Source: Ryuthela nishihirai (Eukaryota; Arthropoda; Arachnida; Araneae; Heptathelidae). Taken from it: a DNA stretch of 64,000 nt. A program made the position numbers and the translations under genes. The notes below the pieces were generated by a model that saw only the letters and a program-made list of their open reading frames with translations, ran no database searches and had not been told where the DNA came from. How positions within the stretch are numbered: position 1 is the stretch's first letter; the number at the start of each line of letters is the position of its first letter. Positions 10,882 to 19,830 of this stretch are shown piece after piece. The stretch covers positions 1 to 64,000 of the forward strand of contig JAWZYU010000722.1 in NCBI GenBank assembly GCA_038380435.1. Direction: 5' to 3'.

Positions 10882-11615
10882 CAATGTGGTTGATTGTAGA
10901 ATTCAGGAAGAATACCTGGCAACGATTTTTTTAGAAATTACTGATCTGACAACCTTCGCATACGTACAGGAAGGTTGCCAAATCATTAATTATTAAAAAA
11001 GAAATCGTTCCAGATTTTTTTCCTGAATTCTGTTCTGTAATCAACCATGGTGTTCGAATACTTTTTTGAGCGACTGTACATAAGGTTTGTTTTCTTCCTT
11101 TCTCTTTAATCGTGAAACTCACAATGTAACATTTATTAGTGAATATAAAACTTAGGTTTTCAACTGAAATAGATTTCATTGGTTATTTAGATATGGTTAT
11201 TTGTGTTATTAAGATCTTTCCGGGAGTCCTCGAAACGACACTTAAGAGTCATTTCTGCAGATAAGTATAGTCTGTAGTCATTCTGCAAATAAGTCATATG
11301 TCTCCCAACAGCTGTTCCAGTGAGGCCCCTCCCCCAACCTTCTCTGAGCCTTCGGGGTCCTCGTGACCTGCCCGTTTAGCCCATTGTCTACAAAAAAAAT
11401 GCCGATCACATGTAAAACTACCAACTCTGAGCGCTATATGATATCATATGCATTTTATTCTATGCAATTCCAGTCAGATATTCAAATTGATTGTGTTTAC
11501 ATTTAAAAGCATCCAGCTTACAAAGAGGTTTATTCGTATGCATCACAGCGTATTCCTGCTATTATATTCTCTAAAAATTGTTTCAGGATGTTTCTCAACA
11601 TTTAATAATAAATAA

Positions 11616-11815
11616 ATAAATAAATAAATAAATACCCCCTCAAGCAGCTGCTTACCACAGAGGTGTGACAGGAGCCTGTCAGTGTCATATGCCACAGTAG
11701 AAAGTCTGAGAGGATGGCACGCCCTCAGCAGAAAAACGACACAAAACAGCCATGCCGTACCCGGGACTCGAACCCAGGTGTCTTAGATCAGTAGCCAAGC
11801 GCGCTAACGACTCAA
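11616..11815 (-). mobile_element. SINE-B copy
   Basis: Same insertion as at 3300-3504 and 48985-49190: (ATTT)n tail, AAGCAGCTGCTT, B-box complement, and a damaged A-box end. Confidence 0.85.
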
Positions 11816-13716
11816 ATTAAAAAAAATAAATAAATCCTTCTTAATAAACAATAGGAATAATCTAATTCAATGCACCCAATTCCCGAGAAAACCGTGTAAA
11901 AAAATAACCCTTTAAAAAAAAATACAGTGCATATGAAAAAAATAGATATGAAAATCTTTAAATATTCATTTGATTTTTATTAATTTAAATACATTTTTAA
12001 TTATATAAATGTTACTTATAGCCGTCCCATGGCCGAGTGGTTAGCGCGCTTGGCTACTGATCTGAGGGACCTGGGTTCGAGCCCCGGATAAGGCATGGTT
12101 GTATGTGTTGTTTTTCTGCTGAGGTCCTGCCATCCTCTCAGACCTTCTACTATGGCATATAAACTGACAGGCTCCTGTCAGACCTCTGTGGCAAGCAGCT
12201 GCTTGAGGGGGTATTTTTATTATTATTACTTATCTCGTATAAAAATGTAAGTTAAAATAGAGTGACGGCATGAGAAATAAGTGAACTCGTAAAATTAGTG
12301 CTGCCTGTGAATACTGGTTAATAATAAAGAGCAAAAACACAGAGATGACGTCAGGAGTACTGTTTCGTTGTGTTGCCAGTAGATTTTGCATAATATATAT
12401 TACAGCCACGTTGAAGTTTTAAAAATGCTTTTCTTAATCGTAACAATGTTCCTATTTAAGGTATATTTTTATATTATGTTTCGATCATCTCAGATACGTA
12501 AGATGCATTTTTATTTTTCTACCTACAGAGAAGAAAAATGGTTATATAAAGTTTCGGAGAAGTATAAATAAAAAGCCGTAGTAAAAGATGGAAGTCGCAT
12601 ACTTTGAGTTTCGCATTGCAAGCTTTTTTGAGTAGTTCCACTGGATTTTTTTTTTCTCGCCCTCGTATGATCTACGGAGGAAGTAACCATTCTTTTGTTT
12701 TATATATTTTGGTTTAGATTTTAGTGATGTACTGCGATGTGGAAGGGCTTTACGTACGTTTACCAACCGTTAAAGCTTTGGAAATTCCGGTTTTTGAAAA
12801 GTCATTTTCGCTAAAAAATTTGGTTTTTGCGAGTAATCTCAAGATTAATATTATTCTTTTGGCCCAGAAAGGAAAATTAACACTTATGTGCACGTCGTGG
12901 TGTAATAAGATAGAAAAATAGGAATGGATTGGCATCGCACCTTAACCCTTTTTCCGAACGTTTGTAGTGTTTAAAAATTATGATTATGGTGAATAAATAT
13001 TTCGTTCTATAGTGAATGGTGGGGTAAAACTTATTTATTGAGAGATGAAATAAAGAATTGCAATTATATTTCTATAAATAGGAATTGAGTACGAAATATT
13101 TGTGTTGACACGAAATAGGGTTCCCATTAATTGTAGCCATGGAAATGGCCTATTTTTGAACTACGTTATTTGCGTTTTTAAAGTTAAGAACGATAAGATA
13201 ATTTTACAAATGCCAAGATGGAAAATAATTATCCGGTGCAATACACTAATTATTAAGAGTAAAACTGAAATCGGAACGTGATTTGAGGTTTCATGTCAAC
13301 TTTGCGTTTAATGTTTGTTTTTTTTGCGTGTTAAATATTCCAGCGTTCTTCATTTATATATTACGGCAACCAACGTTTTTTATATTCGATATTACACGTA
13401 GGTCGTACAGGTGTGAGAGATATCTAATGCAAAAGATATCGAATAAGATATTTTGCTACTAAGGTATTATGCCAATGTCACCTTTTATTTCGTCCATCAG
13501 ACAGGTATTGTGAGTGACCTCAGGAGAAAATATGTTTGGAAAATGTATTGAACTGAATAATAAAGTGTGATTTCACAATATAGTTTTGTTGTATGGCTTT
13601 CAGGAGACACTGAAAATACTTTTCCTCTTCACATTATAGAAATTATGCTGGGAAGTAACCGAAACCGCGTTGCTGACGTCACCTCTGTGTTTTCTCCAAT
13701 TTATTATTATTATGGC
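11816..13716 (+). repeat. Module M, copy 2
   Basis: A direct copy of 3505-5640 without the internal tandem duplication. It shares with copy 1 the SINE-B insertion at 12020-12225, which the copy at 49.2 kb lacks. TGACGTCA occurs at 12346-12353 and 13674-13681. Confidence 0.85.
12020..12225 (+). mobile_element. SINE-B, complete copy with 8-bp target-site duplication
   Basis: The same insertion as 3708-3913, with TTACTTAT at 12012-12019 and 12226-12233. It is inherited by duplication, not an independent insertion, because the site and the element sequence are the same. Confidence 0.95.
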
Positions 13717-13892
13717 GCACGTGCACAGGGTATGGCTCTCCCACACACGGGGCCAAGGCTTAACGCCCCATCCGAAGGACGGCGGTCTTTCCAAGCCCAC
13801 CGGTGTCCCCTACTGACCGTGAGCACGGCGGAGAATTTTGCAGAGATAAATCTCACGCTGACCCAGCTGGGACTCGAACCTGGGAACTACAG
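13717..13892 (-). mobile_element. SINE-A, fragment of head and body
   Basis: It runs from the middle of the body (complement of ...GTGCACGTGCGC) to the B box and stops before the A box, where IR2 begins. It occupies the position where copy 1 of module M has a SINE-B. Confidence 0.8.
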
Positions 13893-14687
13893 AGTTAAAA
13901 AACACGACAAAGGTAAAAAAAAAAACTAAAAAATATTTAAGAATTCTTTATATATTTATTTTGTTTAAAACCAAACCGGTCGGTTTTAATTTGAAAACTT
14001 TTAAGTTTATAAAATTAAAAATGTCTTAAAATTAATAAAAATGAAATAAAGACTTCAAGATTTTGATATCACTTGTTTGAAAACAACTCATTTGTATTCG
14101 GTTTTCACGTCTAAGGGACCTGGGTTCGAGTCCCGGGTAAGGCATGGACGTATGTGTCGTTTTTGTGCTGAGGTCCTGCCATCCTCACAGACGTTCTATT
14201 ATGGCATATAAACTGACAGCTTCCTGTCAGATCTCTGTGGGAAGCAGCTGCTTGAGGGGGTATGTTGTTTTTTTTCACGTCTGGAACCAATCTCCTATTT
14301 TTTCATCTGTCTCATAACATTCGGTCACCTTCCCGCAACCTAAACTGATCCCTCTGGTTCTTTATGACGTCGCCATTTAGCCCCTTGTGTGCGAATAACT
14401 ACCGGTCAGAGATAAAACAACCCAACCAAACGCATATCTTCTCTGTGGCGTATTAAAGGTGATCAAAGGGGTCACCATCCTCACAGACCTTCGACTATGG
14501 CGGAGAAACTGACAGGCTCCTATCAGATCGCTGTTGCAAGCAGCTGCTTGAGGGGGTGTTTTTTTATTCCTTTATTATATTTATGAAGATATTTTCACTC
14601 TTTTCCCTAACACGTTAAGCCTCTTTGAATTGGGAAATAAAATAATCATTAGAGGTTAAATGTTTAGGGTTTGAAATGACTCCTCGA
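13893..14687. repeat. Right arm of inverted repeat IR2
   Basis: Reverse complement of 8363-9143. It includes the truncated SINE-B (14100-14265, plus) and a second SINE-B tail (14480-14570). Confidence 0.85.
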
Positions 14688-14790
14688 ATTTTTGCGGAGA
14701 TAAATCTCAACGCTGACCCAGCTGGGACTCGAACCTGGGAACTACAGATTACGAGCCTGGCTCGCTACCGACTAAGCCACCCCCGCCGCT
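14688..14790 (-). mobile_element. SINE-A, head fragment
   Basis: Only the tRNA-like head and the first bases of the body, complement of GTGGCTTAGTCGGTAGCGAG through GCGTTGAGATTTATCTCCGC. Confidence 0.8.
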
Positions 14791-14979
14791 GCATATGTAT
14801 TATGCTAGGCACGGATTTACAATTTGTTTCCTTTCTCCTCAGTGTTGTTTTTATTGCTATGTGCATGTAAAGACTTTAAGGAGACCTAAAAAAAACTTGG
14901 GCTGATAATTTTTGATATTAACTATTATGGAAATACTAAGGAAGATTTTCAGCGTAAGAACTAATTTTTCTTTTTTTCA

Positions 14980-15290
14980 AAATAAAACCGACCGGTTTGG
15001 TTTTAAAAAAATAAATATATAAAAGTTATATATATATATTTTTTTAAAACTTCAACGTACTGACGTCATCTCGGTGTTTTTGCTACTTTACTATTAACCC
15101 GTATTTACAGGCTGGCAGCACTAATTTTAGGAGTTCAGTTATTTCTCATGCCGCCACTCTATTTTAACTTACACTTTTATACGAGATAAGTAACATTTAT
15201 ATAATTAAAAATGTGTTTAAATTAAAAAAAATCAAATGAATACTTAAAGATTTTCATATGCACTGTATTTTTTTTTAAAGGTGGAAAGAA
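14980..15290 (-). repeat. Inverted fragment of module M
   Basis: The complement of module M from its TGACGTCA site (here 15061-15068) back to the AT-rich start. It is preceded by the AACCGACCGGTTTGGTTTTA near-palindrome also seen at about 9060, 13965, 35760 and 47815. The same combination is at 47800-48080. Confidence 0.75.
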
Positions 15291-16157
15291 AGGAAGAAAT
15301 GTTTTCTTTAAACAAGAATTTTTTTTTTTATTTAGAAATCATTTCTATTAGTTCTTTTTTTTTTATAAATTTTTATTTGTGTTGCAAGATGCATTTTTTT
15401 ACTACATGACTAAAAAAGTCCTATTAAAATGAAAGATATGGTCTTTTTTGTTAAATATTTTATTTTGAAAAAATCCAGATTTAAATGTTGATTAATTTGG
15501 CATATAACATGCCATAATTCCTTTCACTAATTATTTGGGAAAAAAGTTCTAAAGTTAAATTTGGCCTCTGGATGTAAACCTGTTTTTCAGGCTAGACACT
15601 TGAAAGGGTTAAGAAAAGTTCATTCTTGTGAAAAATATCCAAATTATGATTGCTTAAAATGCTATTATATGCTTATATTTTATAATAAATGCAAACTGTT
15701 GTTTTTTTCATTATGAAACAATTTGTGATTTGTCCTTTATTTTCTCCGAAAAAATATGGTGAATAAATATATGGTGAAGCAGGAAAGTCTAATTGCTCCT
15801 CACGGCCTACAACCTCCCAATCTACATATGCGCTTAGTCCCTTCGCTCTACCCATAGATGGCACCACTTGTCGGCTCGAGAGGTGCGGTCCGCGGTGATC
15901 AGTGATGCTATTGGACGGACGGACGGACAGCCGGGCCCGTGTTGTTCGCTCGAGGGTGGGAATGGAGGCTTAAAAAATATGTCGGTCTCTGTGTGGGATA
16001 AAGTCGACTAACCGTTCAGGAGAACAGACTGATTTAACGCACACGCTAACAACTTTACCGCGACTTCGCCTACGGACTTTTGGATTCTTACGCGCGAATT
16101 ACCGTGTATGAATTTCTGATTATGAAAATTATTAATAATTTAAAAAGAATACTGTTT
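15290..16157 (+). promoter_or_regulatory. 5' flank of the U2 snRNA gene, duplicated at 52155-52890
   Basis: The proximal 270 bases (15925-16157) recur at 52671-52890, and 15290-15770 recurs at 52155-52625, with a different middle. Similarity between the two flanks ends within about 15 bases of the U2 start, so the second copy lacks the RNA body. 27930-28130 holds a further diverged copy of the distal part. Confidence 0.7.
16096..16115 (+). promoter_or_regulatory. PSE-like element of the U2 gene
   Basis: GAATTACCGTGTATGAATTT lies 62 to 43 bases upstream of the first U2 base. Insect snRNA genes carry their proximal sequence element at about this distance with an AATT-CCC-type core; this one has AATTACC. 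The duplicate flank at 52.8 kb has the same element with two changes. No TATA box is expected for a polymerase II U2 gene. Confidence 0.45.
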
Positions 16158-16209
16158 ATCGCTTCTCGGCCTTTTGGCTAAGATCAAAGTGTAGTAAAGT
16201 GTAGTATCT
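16158..16209 (+). ncRNA. U2: U2 snRNA gene, 5' part (nt 1-~42), interrupted
   Basis: The U2 5' end is present with stem-loop I: ATCGCTTCTCGGCCTTTTGG, then CTAAGATCAAAGTGTAGTA. U2 pairs with the intron branch site through GUAGUA, which is intact. Ten bases (AAGTGTAGTA) are then duplicated before TATCT, so the branch-recognition motif occurs twice. The gene breaks at 16209 and resumes at 18277. Without the insertion the RNA would be about 187 nt, the usual U2 length. As it stands it is probably a disrupted member of a U2 family; other intact copies elsewhere in the genome are to be expected. Confidence 0.93.
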
Positions 16210-16215
16210 AGGAGT

Positions 16216-16253
16216 TCAATAAGGGATCCGTGTGCATGCCCTGCCCTTATTGA
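16216..16253 (+). other. Hairpin at the 5' end of the U2-inserted element
   Basis: TCAATAAGGG (16216-16225) pairs perfectly with CCCTTATTGA (16244-16253) over 10 bp, enclosing 18 bases. It begins six bases after the 5' junction. Some R2-like elements carry a self-cleaving ribozyme at this place; I could not fit an HDV-type fold, so its role is open. Confidence 0.7.
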
Positions 16254-16543
16254 GAGGTGGTACTGCACAAATTTAGTTTGCATTATCTGTTTAACGGGCG
16301 ACGCTCGCGCTAAGGTGCTCGATCGCTGGTTGGGCAGGTTTTGCGTGCCATCTGCTGGCCGATTTAGGCAGTTGTTGGAGTGTATGAGATTGCACTCCTC
16401 TCTGTTTAGACCGGTTTTGCTGCTTCTGGCTGCCGTGCTTCTGCGCTGGAGAGGAAGCTGCTCAGCGGGTGAGTATTTTGTAGTAGTGTATTTTGTGTAG
16501 TGTTGACTTGTTTAATCTTTTTTCTTAGTGTTTCAGGACCACG

Positions 16544-17737
16544 ATGTCGGGCGTGCTGCGGCGCCAACTATCGGTCTCCTTTGTCGTAGGAGACAAAGAA
16601 CCGGCAGTGGACCTCGTGGAGGCTCTCTACAGCCAGTTCGGAGACCAGTGTGCCTCTTGCCTATCCAGCTTCGGCAGCGGTCGTTACATCATGACCCTCC
16701 GTAAAGCTGAGACGTTAGACAAGTTGATCACACTGGGTGGATTCGAGTTTAAAGGGAGGACCATTCCTGTGAAGCCCCTGGACAACAAGGAGCGTATTCT
16801 ACTAGTGCACAATGTCCCGTACGAGTTGGACAATAGCGTTATTAGCGCGTGTCTCTCTCGCTACGGGAAGGTGCTGAACATCGTCAGGGAGTGTTGGACG
16901 AAGTTCCCGGAGCTAGAGACGGGTAATCGTCGCATCAGGATGGAGATGACCAGTCCAGTACCTAATTTCATTCTGGCTGGCTCATTTCGCCTGATGGTGA
17001 ATTACTCGGGTATGGCTCGCGTCTGCAGGAAGTGTGGGTCACCCGACCACTTAGTAGCGGAGTGCACCCTAGTGGTGTGTGGCAATTGCCAGTTGAAGGG
17101 CCACACCGCTGGTAAGTGTACGTCGCCTTGCGGCATCTGCGGGGAAACCCATCCTCGCACGCAGTGTCCGAAGCGTTCCTATGCGAACGTGGCTGGTGCT
17201 GCGTCGAAGGTGGGCACCACCCCTGTCACCAGACAGACCGCAGAGAGCACTGCGGCTGAGAAGACTTCGGCGGCCGGGGCGCCCCCTGTCACTCCAGAGG
17301 GACATGCTGGAAGTGAAGGGAAAGCGGCCGTCCCGTCGGAGGCTTCTGCGGAGGGGGAGAAGGCAGGGTCCTCTGCCTGCGGTGAGCTGAGCGTGCCTGT
17401 GTCTGACACAGCCACCTCTGCCTCTGCGGGTAGTGTGCCGGCCAGCTCGCCTACCCCGTCCGCTGTCTCTGAGTCAGAGGCAGCTGGGCGGCAGCCGAGT
17501 CCCTCTGTGGGGGATGCCGCAACGTCGAGTTCTACGTCCTGCACCATGGAGACGGTGCCGTCTGAGCTGTCTGAGCCGTCTGAGCTTTTCGATCCGGAGT
17601 GGAGCAACGATGACGAGGCCTTGAACATAGACCTCGCTGCGGTAGGCGGTCCGCCTGCCGGCCGGTTCTGGATTCCACGTCGCCGTCCAGCGAGTAGCAA
17701 GTCGAGTAAGAAGAAGAGGAGGAAGGCCTGTCCGTGA
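16544..17737 (+). CDS. ORF1 protein of U2-inserted LINE, zinc-knuckle nucleic-acid-binding
   Basis: A 397-residue intact frame. Residues 84-117 (RILLVHNVPYELDN..) look like the start of an RRM-type beta-alpha-beta fold. Three zinc knuckles follow: C161-C164-H169-C174, C179-C182-H187-C192 and C196-C199-H203-C208. Residues ~220-365 are rich in Ser, Ala, Pro and Glu, with no fold seen, and the last 20 residues are basic (SKKKRRK), a plausible nuclear signal. This layout matches ORF1 (Gag-like) proteins of Tx1/L1-type LINEs, which coat the element RNA. It is related to the broken ORF1 at 24594-25925, which shares the YSG..VC and PCG.C motifs. The start chosen is the first ATG, 16 bases after a pyrimidine-rich TTTCAG. 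Confidence 0.9.
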   Translation: MSGVLRRQLSVSFVVGDKEPAVDLVEALYSQFGDQCASCLSSFGSGRYIMTLRKAETLDKLITLGGFEFKGRTIPVKPLDNKERILLVHNVPYELDNSVISACLSRYGKVLNIVRECWTKFPELETGNRRIRMEMTSPVPNFILAGSFRLMVNYSGMARVCRKCGSPDHLVAECTLVVCGNCQLKGHTAGKCTSPCGICGETHPRTQCPKRSYANVAGAASKVGTTPVTRQTAESTAAEKTSAAGAPPVTPEGHAGSEGKAAVPSEASAEGEKAGSSACGELSVPVSDTATSASAGSVPASSPTPSAVSESEAAGRQPSPSVGDAATSSSTSCTMETVPSELSEPSELFDPEWSNDDEALNIDLAAVGGPPAGRFWIPRRRPASSKSSKKKRRKACP

Positions 17738-18093
17738 GTGGGCCTGGTAGGTATTTTCTGCGCCTGCGCGCCTCCTCTTCTTGGTTGCCTCTCTCGGTAG
17801 GCTTTTTGGTTGCCTCTCTCTGTAGGCTTTTCTTTGTAGTTTCTTCTGTAGGCTTTCTTGGTAGCCTCTCTCTGTAGGCTTCTCTCTTTCGCCTTTTCTG
17901 GTTGCGCCTTTTTTCCTTGCGCGTCTCTTTTTCCCGCCCTTGCCTGGTCGTTTCCTTTTTTCCCTTGCGCGTTTCTTTTCCCGCCCTTGCCTGGTCGTTT
18001 CCCTTTTTCTTTGGCGATGGCCAACTTTCTTGTCTTTGCTGCCTTTTTTGTAGTAGTTATTGTATGTTTTTTGTTATGTTTCTGTGTTTTCAG
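17734..18093 (+). other. Candidate intron over the ORF1 stop codon
   Basis: A consensus donor (CC|GTGAGTGG) falls exactly on the ORF1 stop, and a consensus acceptor with a T-rich tract (TTTCTGTGTTTTCAG) ends at 18093. Removing the 360 bases would take out the stop and keep the frame open for about 38 more codons, to 18211. Inside are GC-poor pyrimidine-rich near-repeats (CGTTTCC..TTTCCCGCCCTTGCC type). A second possible short intron in the leader has a donor at 16469 and acceptors at 16528 or 16536. Introns are unusual in LINEs; this is inference from splice consensus only. Confidence 0.35.
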
Positions 18094-18276
18094 GTACCCG
18101 CAGCAGTGTTCGTGGCGCGGTGGATTGCGTAGCGGGCATTGCTGCGGCCGAGATGCCACCCGATCTTGCGGTAGCTATACCCCTGGTCGCGGCATCTGGG
18201 TCATAGAGTAAAAGTTTTGGTGTTTGGCGTCGCTATGTTACTTGTATAGTACTTAGAGTGCCGGTAACCAAAAAAC

Positions 18277-18425
18277 ATCTGTTCTTATCAGCTTAATATC
18301 TGATACGATTTCTATATGAAATCAAGATATTAATCTTATTTTTGTAGTTCGACGGAGTGCTTTGAGCTTGCTCAACCTCTGTCACGGGTTGGACCGGTAT
18401 TGCACTACTTCCGGTAGCGGCCCAC
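18277..18425 (+). ncRNA. U2: U2 snRNA gene, 3' part (nt ~40-187), interrupted
   Basis: It resumes ATCTGTTCTTATCAGCTTAA. Stem-loop IIa/b is kept by compensating bases (GATTTC/GAAATC), an Sm site-like ATTTTTG follows at about 18339, then stem III (GGAGTGCT...GCTTGCTC) and stem IV (CCGGTATTGC...ACTTCCGG), ending CGGCCCACA. Stem III onward closely resembles arthropod U2 (ACCTCTGTCACGGGTTGG). Stem bases changed in pairs suggest a sequence that evolved under selection before the insertion, not an old pseudogene. Confidence 0.92.
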
Positions 18426-19699
18426 ATATTTAATCCAAAATTAGTACATGCAACATTTAAAGTTCTTTAGTAATCGTATCAGATGTAAAGCAAAACAGGA
18501 AGTCCGTCTGATGTATTTTTTTGAAAAGTCCGTCGGATGCCGGGAAACGCAGTCGCAACCACCTCCACCCGCCCATCCTCACTTCGCCTGAATCTCCCTT
18601 TGCCTTATTCATCCCCACCCCACACACCCAGCAAGTATTAACATGGCCATCTGAGAAACGCACTCGCCCAACAATTCCAGCCCCTGACAACATAACCCCC
18701 CCCCCACACACACATCGTATAAACGTACCCTAACACCTAGCATTCACAAAAAGAAATAGAAATCACGAAGCCTAGCCATAGACAACAAAGAAAAAAATAT
18801 ACAATACTAATGCTTTATACCTCTAATTCCCTTCACCATAGAAAGCCTATTATCCCCTTAAAAACCTTTTCTATTAGAATAATCCTTTTATCAACTTCGA
18901 ATTGTTTTACATTACAAATTCACTCACTACTTTCCAAACTCTATCTCCATTTGTCAGTCCCGGTTCTTAGCGAAACAAACCGGGCTATCCAAAAATATTC
19001 CATCGGTAATTAGAAATTTTTCATTTGTTTGAAAATTTCAATGGGCAAGGTCTACTTTTGAAATCTTAAACACTGCAGTGAAGTGAGGCCACTACACCCC
19101 CCTCCCCTCCCACAGCTCCCACAATTAGGGAGGGGGGCGGAAAATGCGGCCACCAACACACTACAGTATTGCTCTATGCTGGTGTCTACTCATATGGCCA
19201 AATGCGACCAGTGGGGGCAGATACCTTGCAACCTGTTTACTCAAACTTGTTAAAACAAACCGAAAAGAGAAATTGTGGGGGGCCATGGGAATGCAAATTG
19301 CAAGAGAACCCCATGGCTGATTCCCACAAGTAAACACTCTATGAACTGTTAAAAATATGCATTGTCTTATGATAGGGTTAAAAGTGATAAAAAAATTGGT
19401 TACGATAAGGGGGGGGGGGCGCTAAAGTTCTGATAGTGTGTAATGGGTTTGAAACAAAAGGAGTTAATTGAAGCATATGGGTAAAGTAAAAAGGCAAGGA
19501 TAATTTGATAGTGAGAATGAAAGGTAATATGAAAAAGGAGAGGTGGCAAGAGAAATAGAAGGGGGGGGGGGGGAAAGAATATAACAGGGGGGGAGGGACT
19601 GAGCGAAAGGTGAGAAGAGGAAAGAAGAAGGAAGACAGGAAAAATAATACAAATGAGTGGAGCAAGAAGGAAGTGTGAACTGATTAAATATGTGGTAAA
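18426..19699. other. Non-coding stretch between U2 and minus-strand LINE
   Basis: I see no gene. 18480-18740 is C-rich on the plus strand; 19405-19421 and 19560-19600 contain long G runs within purine-rich sequence. Part of this may be 3' untranslated sequence of the minus-strand LINE, whose 3' end I cannot place. Confidence 0.5.
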
Positions 19700-19830
19700 C
19701 ACCACAAAAGAATATATTTATCATGTGCAAGGACAGACTTGTGTCTCTTTCTATAAACTTTCGTAATCAATTTAGATTTTTCCAAAATAGCCGTGGTGGT
19801 ATGTTCGTGCTGTAGTTGGCATCTGGATAA

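Larger units (their letters stand above)
9176..11684. repeat. Right arm of inverted repeat IR1
   Basis: Reverse complement of 1-1993, with the same order of components. It is about 500 bp longer, mainly because the SINE-A tail array has more units. Its outer end continues as a direct copy of 3374 onward. Confidence 0.85.
16210..18276 (+). mobile_element. U2-inserted non-LTR retroelement, ORF1 only (Keno-like)
   Basis: A 2.07-kb insertion splits the U2 gene between TATCT and ATCTGTTC, with ATCT on both sides. It is markedly GC-richer than its surroundings. It holds one intact ORF1 with zinc knuckles, a ~540-base 3' region, and ends GCCGGTAACCAAAAAA in short A-rich sequence. No endonuclease or reverse transcriptase is present, although both junctions with U2 survive, so this is an internally deleted or non-autonomous copy rather than a 5'-truncated one. 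Tx1-clade LINEs of the Keno group are known to target U2 snRNA genes; membership here is inferred from target and ORF1 type. Confidence 0.85.

Noticed and set aside
12386..12571. Short frame of ~60 codons in module M, similar in four copies, with a donor-like CAGGTACGTAAG in one
   Set aside because: The would-be intron is only ~31 bases, too short, and the frame breaks in the 36.8 kb copy.
17179..18159. 326-codon minus-strand frame opposite ORF1
   Set aside because: It is the antisense of the GC-rich ORF1 and its pyrimidine-rich 3' region; low-complexity Lys/Arg/Ala composition and no domain.
19378..19730. Overlapping minus-strand frames of 88-101 codons rich in Pro, Phe and Ser
   Set aside because: They come from G-run and purine-rich low-complexity DNA; all three frames are open together, which argues against coding.
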